64,000 nt of DNA from Oscillospiraceae bacterium (GCA_902789745.1 CADAPH010000002.1:1-64000), one strand, 5' to 3'. Shown: positions 51,988-61,074, numbered from the stretch's first letter. The notes: generated by a model not told the origin, from the letters alone. Numbers and translations are program-made.

Positions 51988-53271
51988 TTATTTTCTTTTT
52001 TCCTCTTCCTCTTCTGCCGCTTTCTGTTTCGCATCCGCGCGCAGATAGATTACAACGCCGATGAGGGCGACAAGCGCAAGCACGCCGATAATGCCGAACA
52101 GCACGAGCTGGAAGCTGATATTGGAGGGCGTTGCGGGGCGCGGCGCGGGCGTGGGCGTGGGCGTGGGCGTGGGGATAGGCGTGGGCGTCGCGGGCACGAC
52201 GATGGTGACCTGCGCAGCGTCGGAATAGACGGCCTGGCTGCGCGCGCCGTCCCTGGTGTTCCAGACGGCGACCCAATAGTAGGCGGTGCCGTCGGTCTGA
52301 TTGATGGTATAGGAGGCGTCGGAAGCGCCGCTGATGGGCAGGGCCGCGCTGCGGTTGTTGGTCGCGGCGCTGTACCACTGATAGCTGAGCGTGCCGTTAT
52401 TGGGTGAGGTCGCGATCACCGAGAGCGTATAGTTCTCGCCGGGCAGCAGCTCCACCCCCTGGGGCTGGATCATGATATTGGCAGTTCTGGCCTCGCTGTC
52501 GACGGGCAGATCGTTCCCGCTCAGTGAGGGCGGCACGAAGGTCGGCGCGGGGGTAATGATGGGCGCAGGCGTGGGCGTGACGGCCTGACGGACGGGAACG
52601 CCGTTTCCGTCCACAATGGTGATTTCGGCGCCGTAGGACTCGGCATGCTTGTTGCCGTTCCAGAACTGGGCCTCCACGCGCCAGCCGTCCATGCTCTGCG
52701 GGATATTGCCGAGAACCAGCGTGGCACTGTCAAGCCCGCTCACCTGCAGGCCGGGGAAATATTGCGGAGCGTCGGCCGCCTTGACGGTGTTGGTGGTATC
52801 GTTGCTGACGATGCGCCATACGATCCGCTCGGCATTCTGGGCGCGCGCGACAAATTTGGCCGTACCGCCGACCTCAACATGCTCCCCCGTAGGGCTCTTG
52901 GTGATGACGATATTCTGGTTCGGCACGGGGGTGGCCTCCGCCCCAACAGTGAAGCTGACGTAGGCGGGAGAAACGCCCTCGTCCGTAAATACATAGTATT
53001 CGGCAACGAAGGACCCCATCGTCTCGGGAACGCCGGTCAGGTAGACGCCGTTCTCGTCCCAGTACATTTCCACGTTTGAAGGGAGATAGCCGGAGTTGAG
53101 AACGCAGTTGATGATGGGCAGGCGGCTTTCATAAAACGTGATCCAGCCCATCTCTTCCCCCACGGGATAGGTACCGATGTTTTCCGCCGAGGCACACAGC
53201 CCGGGAAGCATAAACGCGATGCACAGTGCAAGTGCAAGGGTAACAACGACTCTCTCTCTCAGTTTTTTCAT
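51988..53271 (-). CDS. Membrane-anchored surface protein with Ig-like domains
   Basis: 427 residues. Signal peptide (about 1-28, ending CASAEN); N-terminal Ig/Big-type domain (about 30-110; GWITFYESRLPI), a central beta-rich region, a Pro/Thr linker (TPTPAPIITPAPTFVPP), an Ig-like domain (about 270-350; YTLSVIATSPNNGTLSYQWYS), a second Pro/Thr stretch and a C-terminal membrane helix (about 385-405) followed by a charged tail. No LPXTG. It resembles the cohesin anchor protein in build but has no cohesin. ATG 53271 (GGAGA upstream) is chosen over TTG 53280. Confidence 0.82.
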   Translation of the reverse strand: MKKLRERVVVTLALALCIAFMLPGLCASAENIGTYPVGEEMGWITFYESRLPIINCVLNSGYLPSNVEMYWDENGVYLTGVPETMGSFVAEYYVFTDEGVSPAYVSFTVGAEATPVPNQNIVITKSPTGEHVEVGGTAKFVARAQNAERIVWRIVSNDTTNTVKAADAPQYFPGLQVSGLDSATLVLGNIPQSMDGWRVEAQFWNGNKHAESYGAEITIVDGNGVPVRQAVTPTPAPIITPAPTFVPPSLSGNDLPVDSEARTANIMIQPQGVELLPGENYTLSVIATSPNNGTLSYQWYSAATNNRSAALPISGASDASYTINQTDGTAYYWVAVWNTRDGARSQAVYSDAAQVTIVVPATPTPIPTPTPTPTPAPRPATPSNISFQLVLFGIIGVLALVALIGVVIYLRADAKQKAAEEEEEKRK

Positions 53272-53335
53272 CTCTATCAATCTCCATAGCGAAGTCTGGT
53301 ATGTTCATAACTGTCGGTTTTGACATGTTATGTTA

Positions 53336-53364
53336 ATTATAACACAGCCGTCGGACGCCTGCAA
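53336..53364 (-). promoter_or_regulatory. Promoter of the Ig-like surface protein gene
   Basis: TTGCAG (53364-53359), 17 bases, TATAAT (53341-53336). The leader to ATG 53271 is about 60 nt. Confidence 0.55.
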
Positions 53365-53512
53365 GCCCCGGAGAGAGAAAGATTTGATGGATTTTTTGGA
53401 AAGAATAACTGTGCGGAAAATAAGGTTCTTTCGCAGGATTCGTGCTTGCCATCCGCGTTATTTTCGGGTAAAATGCAGCAAAGCCATTCCTTATCGGAAA
53501 AGGAGGATCATC

Positions 53513-54037
53513 ATGAGGCATTTTCTTGTTGTTGTCGATATGCAGAAGGATTTTGTGGATGGCGCGCTGGGCAGCAAAGAGGCGCAGGCCATGATCCCCG
53601 CCGCAGCGGAGAAGATCCGCAGCTTTGACGGGGAGCTGTTCGTCACCTTCGACACCCACTTTGAGGATTATCTTGAGACCGCCGAGGGCAAAAAGCTGCC
53701 GGTGCCGCACTGCATCTACGGCACGCCGGGCTGGGAGCTCCACGAGGCGGTGGCCGCCGTGATCGAGGAAAAGCCGCACGTCAAGCTGCAGAAGTACACC
53801 TTCGGCTCCACGGCGCTGCCGCGGCTGATGGCCGAGTTTGCCGACGGCGAGGATTTCACGATCGAGCTCATCGGCCTGTGCACCGACATCTGCGTGGTGA
53901 GCAACGCCCTGATTTTGAAGGCTTATTATCCGGAAGCGCCGATCTCGGTGGATTCCGCCTGCTGCGCCGGGGTCACCCCCGCGCTGCACGAGGCCGCGCT
54001 GGAGACCATGAAAAGCTGCCAGATCGACGTGATCTGA
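53513..54037 (+). CDS. Cysteine hydrolase, nicotinamidase/isochorismatase family
   Basis: 174 residues. Catalytic triad candidates Asp9 (VVDMQKDF), Lys94 (KLQKYTFGS) and Cys127 (GLCTDICVVS). His pattern in FVTFDTHF fits the metal site of nicotinamidases, so hydrolysis of nicotinamide to nicotinate is likely but isochorismatase-type use cannot be excluded. AAGGAGG precedes ATG 53513; longer frames run into the promoter region. Confidence 0.88.
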   Translation: MRHFLVVVDMQKDFVDGALGSKEAQAMIPAAAEKIRSFDGELFVTFDTHFEDYLETAEGKKLPVPHCIYGTPGWELHEAVAAVIEEKPHVKLQKYTFGSTALPRLMAEFADGEDFTIELIGLCTDICVVSNALILKAYYPEAPISVDSACCAGVTPALHEAALETMKSCQIDVI

Positions 54038-54526
54038 TCAGCAGCAGAAGACGGCGCGGCTCAGGCGCGATCCGGCCTCGGTTTTAACGATCTTGCCGAT
54101 GAAGGTGCTGACGCTGTCCCGGCCGTAGCCGTTTTCGATGGCGTTGGCGATATAATCCGCCTCCAGGAGGATCTGCCAGTCCGTTCCGTCGATGCCGGCA
54201 AAGGTGTGGTGATGGCCGACCAGGAAGGCCACGCGCTCGATCTGCGCGTCAGTCAGCCCGGTATCGGCAAGAAAGGCACGCACCATGGGCGCCCCCTCCT
54301 TCTCCTGCACCTTGCCGTTGGTGTTTCCGTATTTTTCCCGGCAGAGCGGGCAGGCGATGTCGTGCGTGATCGCCGCGATCTCGAGGATAAACTGCGTCTC
54401 GGGATCAAGGCCCTCGAGCTCGCCGATGGTTTTGGCATAGGCCCAGACGCGAACCAGGTGATCGATATCATGGGTATTTCCTTCGGAGAAGGCGATCATC
54501 TTTTCAAGAATCTGAGAAACTGTCAT
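54038..54526 (-). CDS. HD-domain phosphohydrolase
   Basis: 162 residues. Metal-binding HD motif H...HD...D: NTHDIDHLVRVW, AAITHDIACP and later HHH. The GAGGA site supports ATG 54526; longer frames include unconserved leaders. A small HD hydrolase of unknown substrate. Convergent with the nicotinamidase-type gene, with adjoining stops. Confidence 0.82.
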   Translation of the reverse strand: MTVSQILEKMIAFSEGNTHDIDHLVRVWAYAKTIGELEGLDPETQFILEIAAITHDIACPLCREKYGNTNGKVQEKEGAPMVRAFLADTGLTDAQIERVAFLVGHHHTFAGIDGTDWQILLEADYIANAIENGYGRDSVSTFIGKIVKTEAGSRLSRAVFCC

Positions 54527-54614
54527 AGCATATTCCTCTGTAATCTGTTTATGCGCCCGCCGGAAACAACGGGCGCGTTTCATTATAGCGTTTCTCTCCT
54601 CCATTGGCAAGCAG

Positions 54615-54652
54615 AAACGGGAGAACAGGCACAACCTGTTCTCCCGTTTTTG
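54615..54652. terminator. Terminator of the trpB2-small ORF transcript
   Basis: Perfect 15-bp stem AAACGGGAGAACAGG/CCTGTTCTCCCGTTT (54615-54649), loop CACAA. It follows the small ORF stop at 54658. Confidence 0.85.
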
Positions 54653-54657
54653 CTTGT

Positions 54658-54849
54658 TTACTTGTTCTTGCCGCTGTGTTCCTTCCGCTCATGCTCTTCC
54701 TTCGCCCGCTCCAGCGTGTAGACGCCGTTGAGGTGAATGGTCTTTCCGCACTTTTCGCAGAAGAAGCTGCTGACGTATTTCGGGCGGAACGCGCCGCCGC
54801 TCACGTTTTCGAGCTTTTCGTCCTTGATTGTTTTCTTCTCGTTCGACAA
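54658..54849 (-). CDS. Small zinc-ribbon-like protein with double-glycine leader-like N-terminus
   Basis: 63 residues from TTG 54849 (AAAGGA upstream). The N-terminus KDEKLENVSGG resembles the leader of double-glycine class peptides (LSxxELxxVxGG). After GG comes FCEKCGKTIHLNGVYTLERA and ...EEHERKEH, a CxxC + HxxxxH arrangement that could bind zinc. No processing or transport gene is next to it; it lies 14 bases after the trpB2-like gene in the same transcript. Either a RiPP precursor-like protein or a small zinc protein. Confidence 0.6.
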   Translation of the reverse strand: MSNEKKTIKDEKLENVSGGAFRPKYVSSFFCEKCGKTIHLNGVYTLERAKEEHERKEHSGKNK

Positions 54850-54863
54850 TGCCGTTTCTTCCT

Positions 54864-56240
54864 TTAAGCGTCGATTTTCGGCAGACCGGCAAAGCCCTTT
54901 GCCAGATCCTCATCCGTGGGGATATAGTCGGTCATCTTGCCGTCGTTGAACTGCTCGTAAGCCTTGAGGTCAAAGTAACCGGTGCCGGTGAGGCCGAAGA
55001 GGATGTCCTTCTCCTCGCCCGTCTCTCTGCACTTGAGGGCCTCGTCGATCGCGACGCGGATGGCGTGGCTGCTCTCGGGCGCAGGCAGAATGCCCTCGGA
55101 GCGGGCAAAGAGCTCGGCCGCCTCGAAGACGGAGGTCTGCTCAACCGCGCGGGCCTCCATGAGACCGTCGTGATAGAGCTGGCTGAGCACCGTGGACATG
55201 CCGTGGAAGCGCAGGCCGCCCGCGTGGTTCGGCGAGGGGATGAAGCCGGAGCCGAGGGTGTACATCTTGGCCAGCGGGCAGATCATGCCGGTGTCGCAGA
55301 AGTCGTAGGCAAATTTGCCGCGGGTAAAGCTCGGGCAGGAGGCAGGCTCGACCGCGATGATGCGGTAATCGGCCTCGCCCCGCAGCTTTTCGCCCATGAA
55401 GGGGGCGATCAGGCCGCCGAGGTTGGAGCCGCCGCCCGCGCAGCCGATGATGACGTCGGGCCTGACGCCGATCTTGTCGAAGGCCGCCTTGGCCTCAAGG
55501 CCGATGATGCTCTGATGCAGCAGAACCTGGTTGAGGACGCTGCCCAGCACATAGCGGTAGCCGGGATTCTTGACGGCGACCTCCACCGCTTCGGAGATGG
55601 CGCAGCCGAGGGAGCCGGTGGTGCCGGGGTGCTCGGCCAGGATCTTCTTGCCGATCTCGGTCTCCATGGAGGGAGAGGGCGTCACGCTCGCCCCGTAGGT
55701 GCGCATGACCTCACGGCGGAAGGGCTTCTGCTCGTAGCTGACCTTGACCATGAAGACCTTGCAGTCCAGACCCAGATATGCGCAGGCCATGGACAGGGCC
55801 GTGCCCCACTGGCCGGCGCCGGTCTCGGTGGTCACGCCCTTGAGGCCCTGCTGCTTGGCATAGTAGGCCTGGGCAATGGCAGAGTTGAGCTTGTGGCTGC
55901 CGGAGGTGTTGTTGCCCTCAAATTTGTAGTAGATCCTCGCCGGGGTGTCCAGCACCTTCTCCAAGCAGTAGGCACGCACCAGGGGCGAGGGGCGGTACAT
56001 CTTGTAAAAATCCAGGATCTCCTTGGGGATGGGGAAGAAGCGGGTATCGTTGTCCAGCTCCTGCTTGACCAGTTCTTCACAGAAGATGGGGGTGAGCTCT
56101 TCCGCGGTGAGCGGCTTGCCGGTGCCGGGGTTGAGCAGCGGCGCGGGCTTGACCTTCATGTCGGCCCGGAGATTGTACCAGGCGTTCGGGATCTCACTTT
56201 CGGCGAGATAGGTTTTGTAGGGAATGTTGTTTACGAACAT
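54864..56240 (-). CDS. TrpB2-like pyridoxal-phosphate-dependent tryptophan synthase beta chain
   Basis: 458 residues. PLP lysine in NNTSGSHKLNSAIAQAY, the glycine-rich phosphate site CAGGGSNLGG, and the family regions ETGAGQWGTALSMA and GVRPDVIIG. The N-terminal extension (about 1-90) is typical of TrpB2. It makes tryptophan from indole and serine, often independent of TrpA. A tryptophan T-box directly upstream (56273-56549) shows it is induced by uncharged tRNA-Trp, which fits this function. Confidence 0.9.
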   Translation of the reverse strand: MFVNNIPYKTYLAESEIPNAWYNLRADMKVKPAPLLNPGTGKPLTAEELTPIFCEELVKQELDNDTRFFPIPKEILDFYKMYRPSPLVRAYCLEKVLDTPARIYYKFEGNNTSGSHKLNSAIAQAYYAKQQGLKGVTTETGAGQWGTALSMACAYLGLDCKVFMVKVSYEQKPFRREVMRTYGASVTPSPSMETEIGKKILAEHPGTTGSLGCAISEAVEVAVKNPGYRYVLGSVLNQVLLHQSIIGLEAKAAFDKIGVRPDVIIGCAGGGSNLGGLIAPFMGEKLRGEADYRIIAVEPASCPSFTRGKFAYDFCDTGMICPLAKMYTLGSGFIPSPNHAGGLRFHGMSTVLSQLYHDGLMEARAVEQTSVFEAAELFARSEGILPAPESSHAIRVAIDEALKCRETGEEKDILFGLTGTGYFDLKAYEQFNDGKMTDYIPTDEDLAKGFAGLPKIDA

Positions 56241-56272
56241 GGGGATCGCTCCTTTTCTTAGATGTCAGAGGC

Positions 56273-56549
56273 AAAAACAAAAGCCCTTGCCTCTGCAAAA
56301 CGCAGGGACAAGAGCGATAAGCTCCTGCGGTACCACCCGGCTTGGCGCGAACGCGCCCACTCATGCGTGCAATCACACGCCGGCCCTATGATAACGGATC
56401 GCCGGCTCCGTCTCCCATACTGAGGGTTGCCCCCGTTCTGTTCGCCCTCGCGGGTCCATTCCTCCGCGCATTTTCCGCCGCCTCGCACCACCCGGCAGCT
56501 CTCTGAAAGAAAACGACTTGCGGAGTACTCCTCCCGCTCTTCGGTTTAT
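56273..56549 (-). promoter_or_regulatory. T-box riboswitch, tryptophan specifier (UGG)
   Basis: The T-box bulge GGTGGTACC (56337-56329, minus strand) is followed by a GU-rich terminator (56315-56302 with 56296-56283) and TTTTGTTTTT. Upstream Stem I contains GGAATGGACCCG with the candidate specifier UGG (56458-56456). It controls trpB2 by reading tRNA-Trp charging; uncharged tRNA-Trp stabilises the antiterminator. Confidence 0.92.
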
Positions 56550-56555
56550 GGGTGG

Positions 56556-56584
56556 ATCATAACACTAAAGCGCTAAAGTGTCAA
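56556..56584 (-). promoter_or_regulatory. Promoter of the T-box/trpB2 transcript
   Basis: TTGACA (56584-56579), 17 bases, TATGAT (56561-56556). A small inverted repeat (ACACT...AGTGT) overlaps the spacer. Confidence 0.75.
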
Positions 56585-56610
56585 GAGGGATTTTTGAATT
56601 ATTTGCATAT

Positions 56611-57255
56611 TTATTTTCTCAGCGAATCCATCGTCACCGGGAAATCGAACCAAGTGTCGGGATATGGCTCGCCCCGGAGGGTGAAGTGCCACCACTCGGT
56701 ATCAAAAGGCAGGAAGCCGTTTCGCAGCATGGCCTCGCGCAGGAACATGCGGTTGTCAAACTGCTCGTCCGTAATGCCGCGATAATCGGGGTGTGAGACG
56801 TCGCCGAAGAAGTCGAAGGGACTGCCCATGTCCAGCTCCTTCCCCGTCGTCATGTCCAGCAGCGTCAGATCCACCGTGCTGCCCCGGCTGTGACTGGAGC
56901 GGCGGGCGATATAACCGTTGGAAAACAGGGCCTGTTTCTCCATGTCCGGATAGAAATAGGGCTTCATGCGCACATCCTCATCCTCGATCCCCCAGAGCAT
57001 GAAGTGCCGCACCGCCGTCTCGGGGCGATAGGCGTCAAAGATTTTGAGGCGGAATCCCTTGACCATCATCTCGCTGCTGACGGCCTTGAGCGCGCGGGCG
57101 GCCTCCTTGGTCAGCAGGGCAATCGGTTCCTCATAACCGTCGATCCTGTCGCCGATGAAATTGTAGGTGGTAAAATAGCGGATCTCCTGCACGATGTGCG
57201 GAACGAGATCCGAGAGCAGTACAAAGCCGGATGCGTCATGGGGGTCTTTTTTCAT
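56611..57255 (-). CDS. D-alanyl-D-alanine dipeptidase (VanX/DdpX family)
   Basis: 214 residues. Zinc site SSHSRGSTVDLTL and catalytic Glu/zinc His in TEWWHFTL, with DAYRPETAVRHFM upstream. It hydrolyses D-Ala-D-Ala. ATG 57255 is preceded by AAGGAAGAACC; the longer frame to 57465 adds an unconserved leader. No van genes are next to it, so it is more likely a D-Ala salvage or wall-turnover enzyme. Confidence 0.9.
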   Translation of the reverse strand: MKKDPHDASGFVLLSDLVPHIVQEIRYFTTYNFIGDRIDGYEEPIALLTKEAARALKAVSSEMMVKGFRLKIFDAYRPETAVRHFMLWGIEDEDVRMKPYFYPDMEKQALFSNGYIARRSSHSRGSTVDLTLLDMTTGKELDMGSPFDFFGDVSHPDYRGITDEQFDNRMFLREAMLRNGFLPFDTEWWHFTLRGEPYPDTWFDFPVTMDSLRK

Positions 57256-57429
57256 GGTCGGTTCTTCCTTTTCGGTGTTTTGGGTATTATAGCATATCTT
57301 GCGTCCTTTCTTCAAGCGCTTTTGCAGTGAATCAGCGTCCCGGCTTTTATTTCGGGTGATGCGCGGAGAAAGCTCTTTGGAGAAAAAACTGCTCATTATA
57401 AATAAGCTGTAAAAGTTCCGCATTCCCGA

Positions 57430-57458
57430 TTGACAGCGGCGGCACGTTCCTGTATAGT
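57430..57458 (+). promoter_or_regulatory. Promoter of the EAL-PAS-GGDEF gene
   Basis: TTGACA (57430-57435), 17 bases, TATAGT (57453-57458). It is about 70 bases before ATG 57536. Confidence 0.65.
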
Positions 57459-57535
57459 AAGCCAAATTCCTTTTGCTTCCTTCTGCGATAATATTTCAGT
57501 CACCCTGACAGCCATGCTTTTGAAAGGAGCATCCC

Positions 57536-60448
57536 ATGGAAGAGAGTCTGAAACAGTTTATACGCGCCGGCTTTGATTCGGCGCTTCAAAACGGCTGTAT
57601 CCAAATATACTACCAGCCCGTGATCCGTACCATCTCCGGGCGGCTGTGCAGCTTTGAGGCTCTGGCACGCTGGATCGATCCCGAGCGCGGGATGCTGTGC
57701 CCGAATCAGTTCATCCCCGTTCTGGAGCAGGACAAGCACATCCATCTTCTGGACACTTATATCATTCGCGAGGTCTGCCGTCAGCTCCGCCGCAGCATTG
57801 ACAGCGGGGAGACGCCGATTCCCGTGTCCGTCAACCTGTCCCGCCTGGACTTCACCTGCTGCGACATTTTCTCTGTGGTAGATCAGCATGTCAGCGCCTT
57901 TCAGATCCCCCACGGTTTTCTCTATATTGAGATTACCGAGAGTATTCTGGGCGAACAGGATGGGCTGATGCGCGAGGTGGTCAACCGCTTCCACGAGGCC
58001 GGTTATCAGGTCTGGATGGACGACTTCGGCAGCGGCTATTCCTCTCTCAACATGCTCAAGGACTATTCCTTCGATGAGCTCAAGCTGGATATGCGCTTCC
58101 TCAGTTCTTTCGACCGTCGATCCCGCCGTATTCTGACCTCGATCATCCATATGGCAAAGGAGATCGACATTCACACGCTGGCCGAAGGCGTCGAGACGGA
58201 GGAACAGTTCCTCTACCTCCGCGATATCGGCTGCGAAAAGGTGCAGGGCTACTACTTCGGCGAGCCGATGCCCTATGCAAAGGCTCTTGACCATCTGCGG
58301 GAAAAGGGCATCACCGTTGAGCTTCCGCTGCACCGCAAATACTATGACGACCTGGGCCGTATCGATTTTCTCAGCTCCCTGCCCTTCCTCGATCTGAAGG
58401 AACGGGAACAGCTTGTCACGGCCCGTCAGCTCAACAGTATCCCTCTGGCGCTGGTGGAAATGCGCCGGGATTTCTTTTCCCTGCTCTTCTCCAATACCGC
58501 CTTTGAGCAGAATCTGCGCAGCGCGGAGCTTCTGCATGAGCAGTTCCGCAATGTGAAGCCCGGCGGCACGCTTCCCCTCACGCTGATGCCGGAGCGAGTG
58601 GTCACCCTTCTCAAGAGTACCCGCGACAAGGGCGCGGGGAGGATGCTGTTTGTGTCGCACGATGAGTATTACGAGTTGAAGACCAAGTGCGTCGCAAGAC
58701 GACGCGGCGCTTTCTGCGTGCTGATGCAGCTCAATAATCTCTCCCAGGCTTCGCAGGCGGCGAACACCACACATCTTGACGAGGGACTCAGACAGCTCTA
58801 TACGCTTTTTGACCGCATTACCCTGATCGACCTGGAGAAGAACTGCATCACGCCCCTGTATGTCGGGCGAACGGATTATCTCACCACCGGGCGCGAGGAT
58901 ATCGCGGCGCTGGCGGCGGAATATGCCCGCTTGCAGGTTTTCCGGGAGGATCAGGAACGCTATCTGCAGTTGCTTGATATCTCCACCATCGACGCGCGGC
59001 TCGACGCCTCCGGCCATAACGCGATTTCCGGCTGCTTCCGCTGTCTGATGAGCGACGGCCAGTACGACTGGAAGCAGATCATTGTCATGCGCTACCGCCC
59101 GGGTCTCCTGCTTGAGCTGATCCATGACGCGCGCACCGAGCTCGCCCCCTTCCGCCTCTGCGGCACGGACGCCGGCACAGACAGCGAAAAGTACCCGATC
59201 GAAATGCTGTGGAAAAACCTGATTCAGTCCAACATTGTACGCATGTTCTGGAAGGATCGCGAGCGGCGCTTTCTCGGGGTCAACCGCGGCTTTCTGGAAT
59301 ACTACGGCTTCAGTTCCGAACAGGATGTGGTCGGCAAAACGGACGAGGAACTGGGCTGGCATGTCCATCCCGATCTCTATATGAACGATGAGCTGCGCGT
59401 CATTCAGGAGGGCGTCACCACGCACAACATCCCCGGCCGCTGCATATCCAACGGCGAAAACCGGGAGATTCTTGCCAACAAGACGCCGCTCTACAATGAG
59501 GCGGGCGATATCGTCGGCCTGATCGGCTGTTTTATCGACCGGGGGCTTCTGACCGTCAACGATGTGCGGGGCCTTGAAACCGCGAGCCGGGACGAGCTGA
59601 CCGGTCTTCTCAACTCCCGCGGCCTTTTTGAACAGATTCACGCCTTTCAGGATGAGTACTACCTGCGCGGAACGGATTTCATGCGGCTGCACGTATCCAT
59701 CGACGATATTGCCGCCGTCAACCGTCAATATGGATTTGACTTTGGCGACAAATTGATTGCCGCGCTGGGCAGTCGGCTCAAGAAGGCGTTCGGCCTCACC
59801 TCTGCCGTCGGCCGTGTCAACGGCTATGAGTTCGTGATCCTGCATCAGATTCGCGACAGAAGCGAGCTTTCGGAGATCCGCGGCATGATCAAGCGGGTCG
59901 CCGACAGCATCCACGAGGTCGACGGCATGGCGGTCACACTGTACCTCTCTCTCGGCTACGCGCTGTATTCCGAGTTTGAGGATCTGGATGAGCTGGCGCA
60001 GAGCGCTGAGATGCGTCTGCTGGTAGACCATGACAACCACGCGCCGGTCGGGAACCGTCAGTCACGCAATTCCGACTTCTTCCGGCTGTACGACAATTTG
60101 CCCATCTCCTACGCAGTTTATCAGGTTCACGCCGGCCGCGGCCGGAAGCTTACGGACGCCACGCTTTTTTACGCCAACCATTTCTTCGAGCGCCACGCCG
60201 GCAAGCCTCTGGAGGAGATGCTGGGACGCAGCGTACGTGAGCTTTTCCCGGGCCTCGACGAGAGCTGGTACGATATGGCCCACAGGGCCGCCTTCCTTGG
60301 CGAGACTATCGTAGACACCTTCTATTATGAGGAGACGGATCTGCGCTACTACATCACGGCAAACCAGATCATCCGCCCGGGCTACTGCTCCTTCACGTAT
60401 CAGGAGTACGACCGGGACTACAAGCCCGCCGAGCCGGACGCTCCCTGA
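57536..60448 (+). CDS. EAL-PAS-degenerate GGDEF-PAS signalling protein
   Basis: 970 residues. EAL domain first (about 1-250; SFEALARW with EAL at 41-43, ITESILGE, DDFGSGYSSL, EGVETEEQ), metal ligands kept. Then a regulatory region with PAS-like segments (about 290-610; DRERRFLGVNRGFLEYYG). A GGDEF domain (about 690-840) has DELTGLLNSRGLFEQ but the active signature GGDEF is NGYEF (762-766), so cyclase activity is unlikely; such domains often bind GTP or c-di-GMP. The end (about 880-970) is another PAS-like domain. It likely acts as a phosphodiesterase controlled by sensory domains. No membrane segment. Confidence 0.9.
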   Translation: MEESLKQFIRAGFDSALQNGCIQIYYQPVIRTISGRLCSFEALARWIDPERGMLCPNQFIPVLEQDKHIHLLDTYIIREVCRQLRRSIDSGETPIPVSVNLSRLDFTCCDIFSVVDQHVSAFQIPHGFLYIEITESILGEQDGLMREVVNRFHEAGYQVWMDDFGSGYSSLNMLKDYSFDELKLDMRFLSSFDRRSRRILTSIIHMAKEIDIHTLAEGVETEEQFLYLRDIGCEKVQGYYFGEPMPYAKALDHLREKGITVELPLHRKYYDDLGRIDFLSSLPFLDLKEREQLVTARQLNSIPLALVEMRRDFFSLLFSNTAFEQNLRSAELLHEQFRNVKPGGTLPLTLMPERVVTLLKSTRDKGAGRMLFVSHDEYYELKTKCVARRRGAFCVLMQLNNLSQASQAANTTHLDEGLRQLYTLFDRITLIDLEKNCITPLYVGRTDYLTTGREDIAALAAEYARLQVFREDQERYLQLLDISTIDARLDASGHNAISGCFRCLMSDGQYDWKQIIVMRYRPGLLLELIHDARTELAPFRLCGTDAGTDSEKYPIEMLWKNLIQSNIVRMFWKDRERRFLGVNRGFLEYYGFSSEQDVVGKTDEELGWHVHPDLYMNDELRVIQEGVTTHNIPGRCISNGENREILANKTPLYNEAGDIVGLIGCFIDRGLLTVNDVRGLETASRDELTGLLNSRGLFEQIHAFQDEYYLRGTDFMRLHVSIDDIAAVNRQYGFDFGDKLIAALGSRLKKAFGLTSAVGRVNGYEFVILHQIRDRSELSEIRGMIKRVADSIHEVDGMAVTLYLSLGYALYSEFEDLDELAQSAEMRLLVDHDNHAPVGNRQSRNSDFFRLYDNLPISYAVYQVHAGRGRKLTDATLFYANHFFERHAGKPLEEMLGRSVRELFPGLDESWYDMAHRAAFLGETIVDTFYYEETDLRYYITANQIIRPGYCSFTYQEYDRDYKPAEPDAP

Positions 60449-60459
60449 GGGCAGATGCG

Positions 60460-60954
60460 ATGAGAGAAACGATTCAGCACCCCTTTCCGCCGCTCTATGA
60501 CGCCAATTCCCGGATTCTGATTCTCGGCTCCTTCCCTTCGGTAAAGTCACGGGAGCAATGCTTTTTCTACGGTCATCCGCAAAACCGCTTCTGGCGGGTA
60601 ATGGCGGGCGTGCTCGGCTGCGAGGCGCCGAAGGATATCCCGGAAAAGCGTGAAATGCTGCTGCGAAACGGAATCGCGCTTTGGGACGCCATCGCCCGCT
60701 GCGAGATTGAGGGTTCCTCCGACGCGAGTATCGGGCAGGTGATCCCCAATGACCTCAGCCCCATCTTCTTCGCCGCGGATATCCGGCAGGTTTTCTGCAA
60801 CGGGAAGAAATCCTGGGAAATGTATCATCAGTATATGGAGCCTGTCTGCGGGAGAGCGGCCGTCTGTCTCCCCTCCACCAGTCCGGCCAACGCCGCCTGG
60901 TCTTTGGAAAAACTGACGCTCGCGTGGGAGACCGCTCTCAGGCCGTATTTGTGA
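60460..60954 (+). CDS. DNA-deoxyinosine glycosylase (UDG-superfamily)
   Basis: 164 residues. Motifs LILGSFPSVKSRE, FYGHPQNRFWRVMAG and LPSTSPANA are those of the family-6 uracil-DNA-glycosylase-like hypoxanthine glycosylases. It removes hypoxanthine from DNA (repair of deaminated adenine). It begins 11 bases after the EAL gene and may be co-transcribed. Confidence 0.88.
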   Translation: MRETIQHPFPPLYDANSRILILGSFPSVKSREQCFFYGHPQNRFWRVMAGVLGCEAPKDIPEKREMLLRNGIALWDAIARCEIEGSSDASIGQVIPNDLSPIFFAADIRQVFCNGKKSWEMYHQYMEPVCGRAAVCLPSTSPANAAWSLEKLTLAWETALRPYL

Positions 60955-61002
60955 CCGCCCGGGGTTATTTATAATAAAACCGTAAATAATAGTAAAAAAA
61001 GC

Positions 61003-61031
61003 TTGAAAAGTCCAAAGCCCTGTGCTATACT
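61003..61031 (+). promoter_or_regulatory. Promoter of secG
   Basis: TTGAAA (61003-61008), 17 bases, TATACT (61026-61031). Confidence 0.7.
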
Positions 61032-61074
61032 GACAAGGCTCTAAAAATGCGACAAATCGAAAGGATTGAAAATA

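Noticed and set aside
56611..57255. Vancomycin resistance cluster
   Set aside because: Only the VanX-like dipeptidase is present; no vanH, vanA or vanRS genes are adjacent.
57500..60040. 846-codon open frame on the minus strand
   Set aside because: It lies fully antisense to the EAL-PAS-GGDEF gene, has no ribosome binding site or recognisable domain, and reflects GC-rich codon bias.
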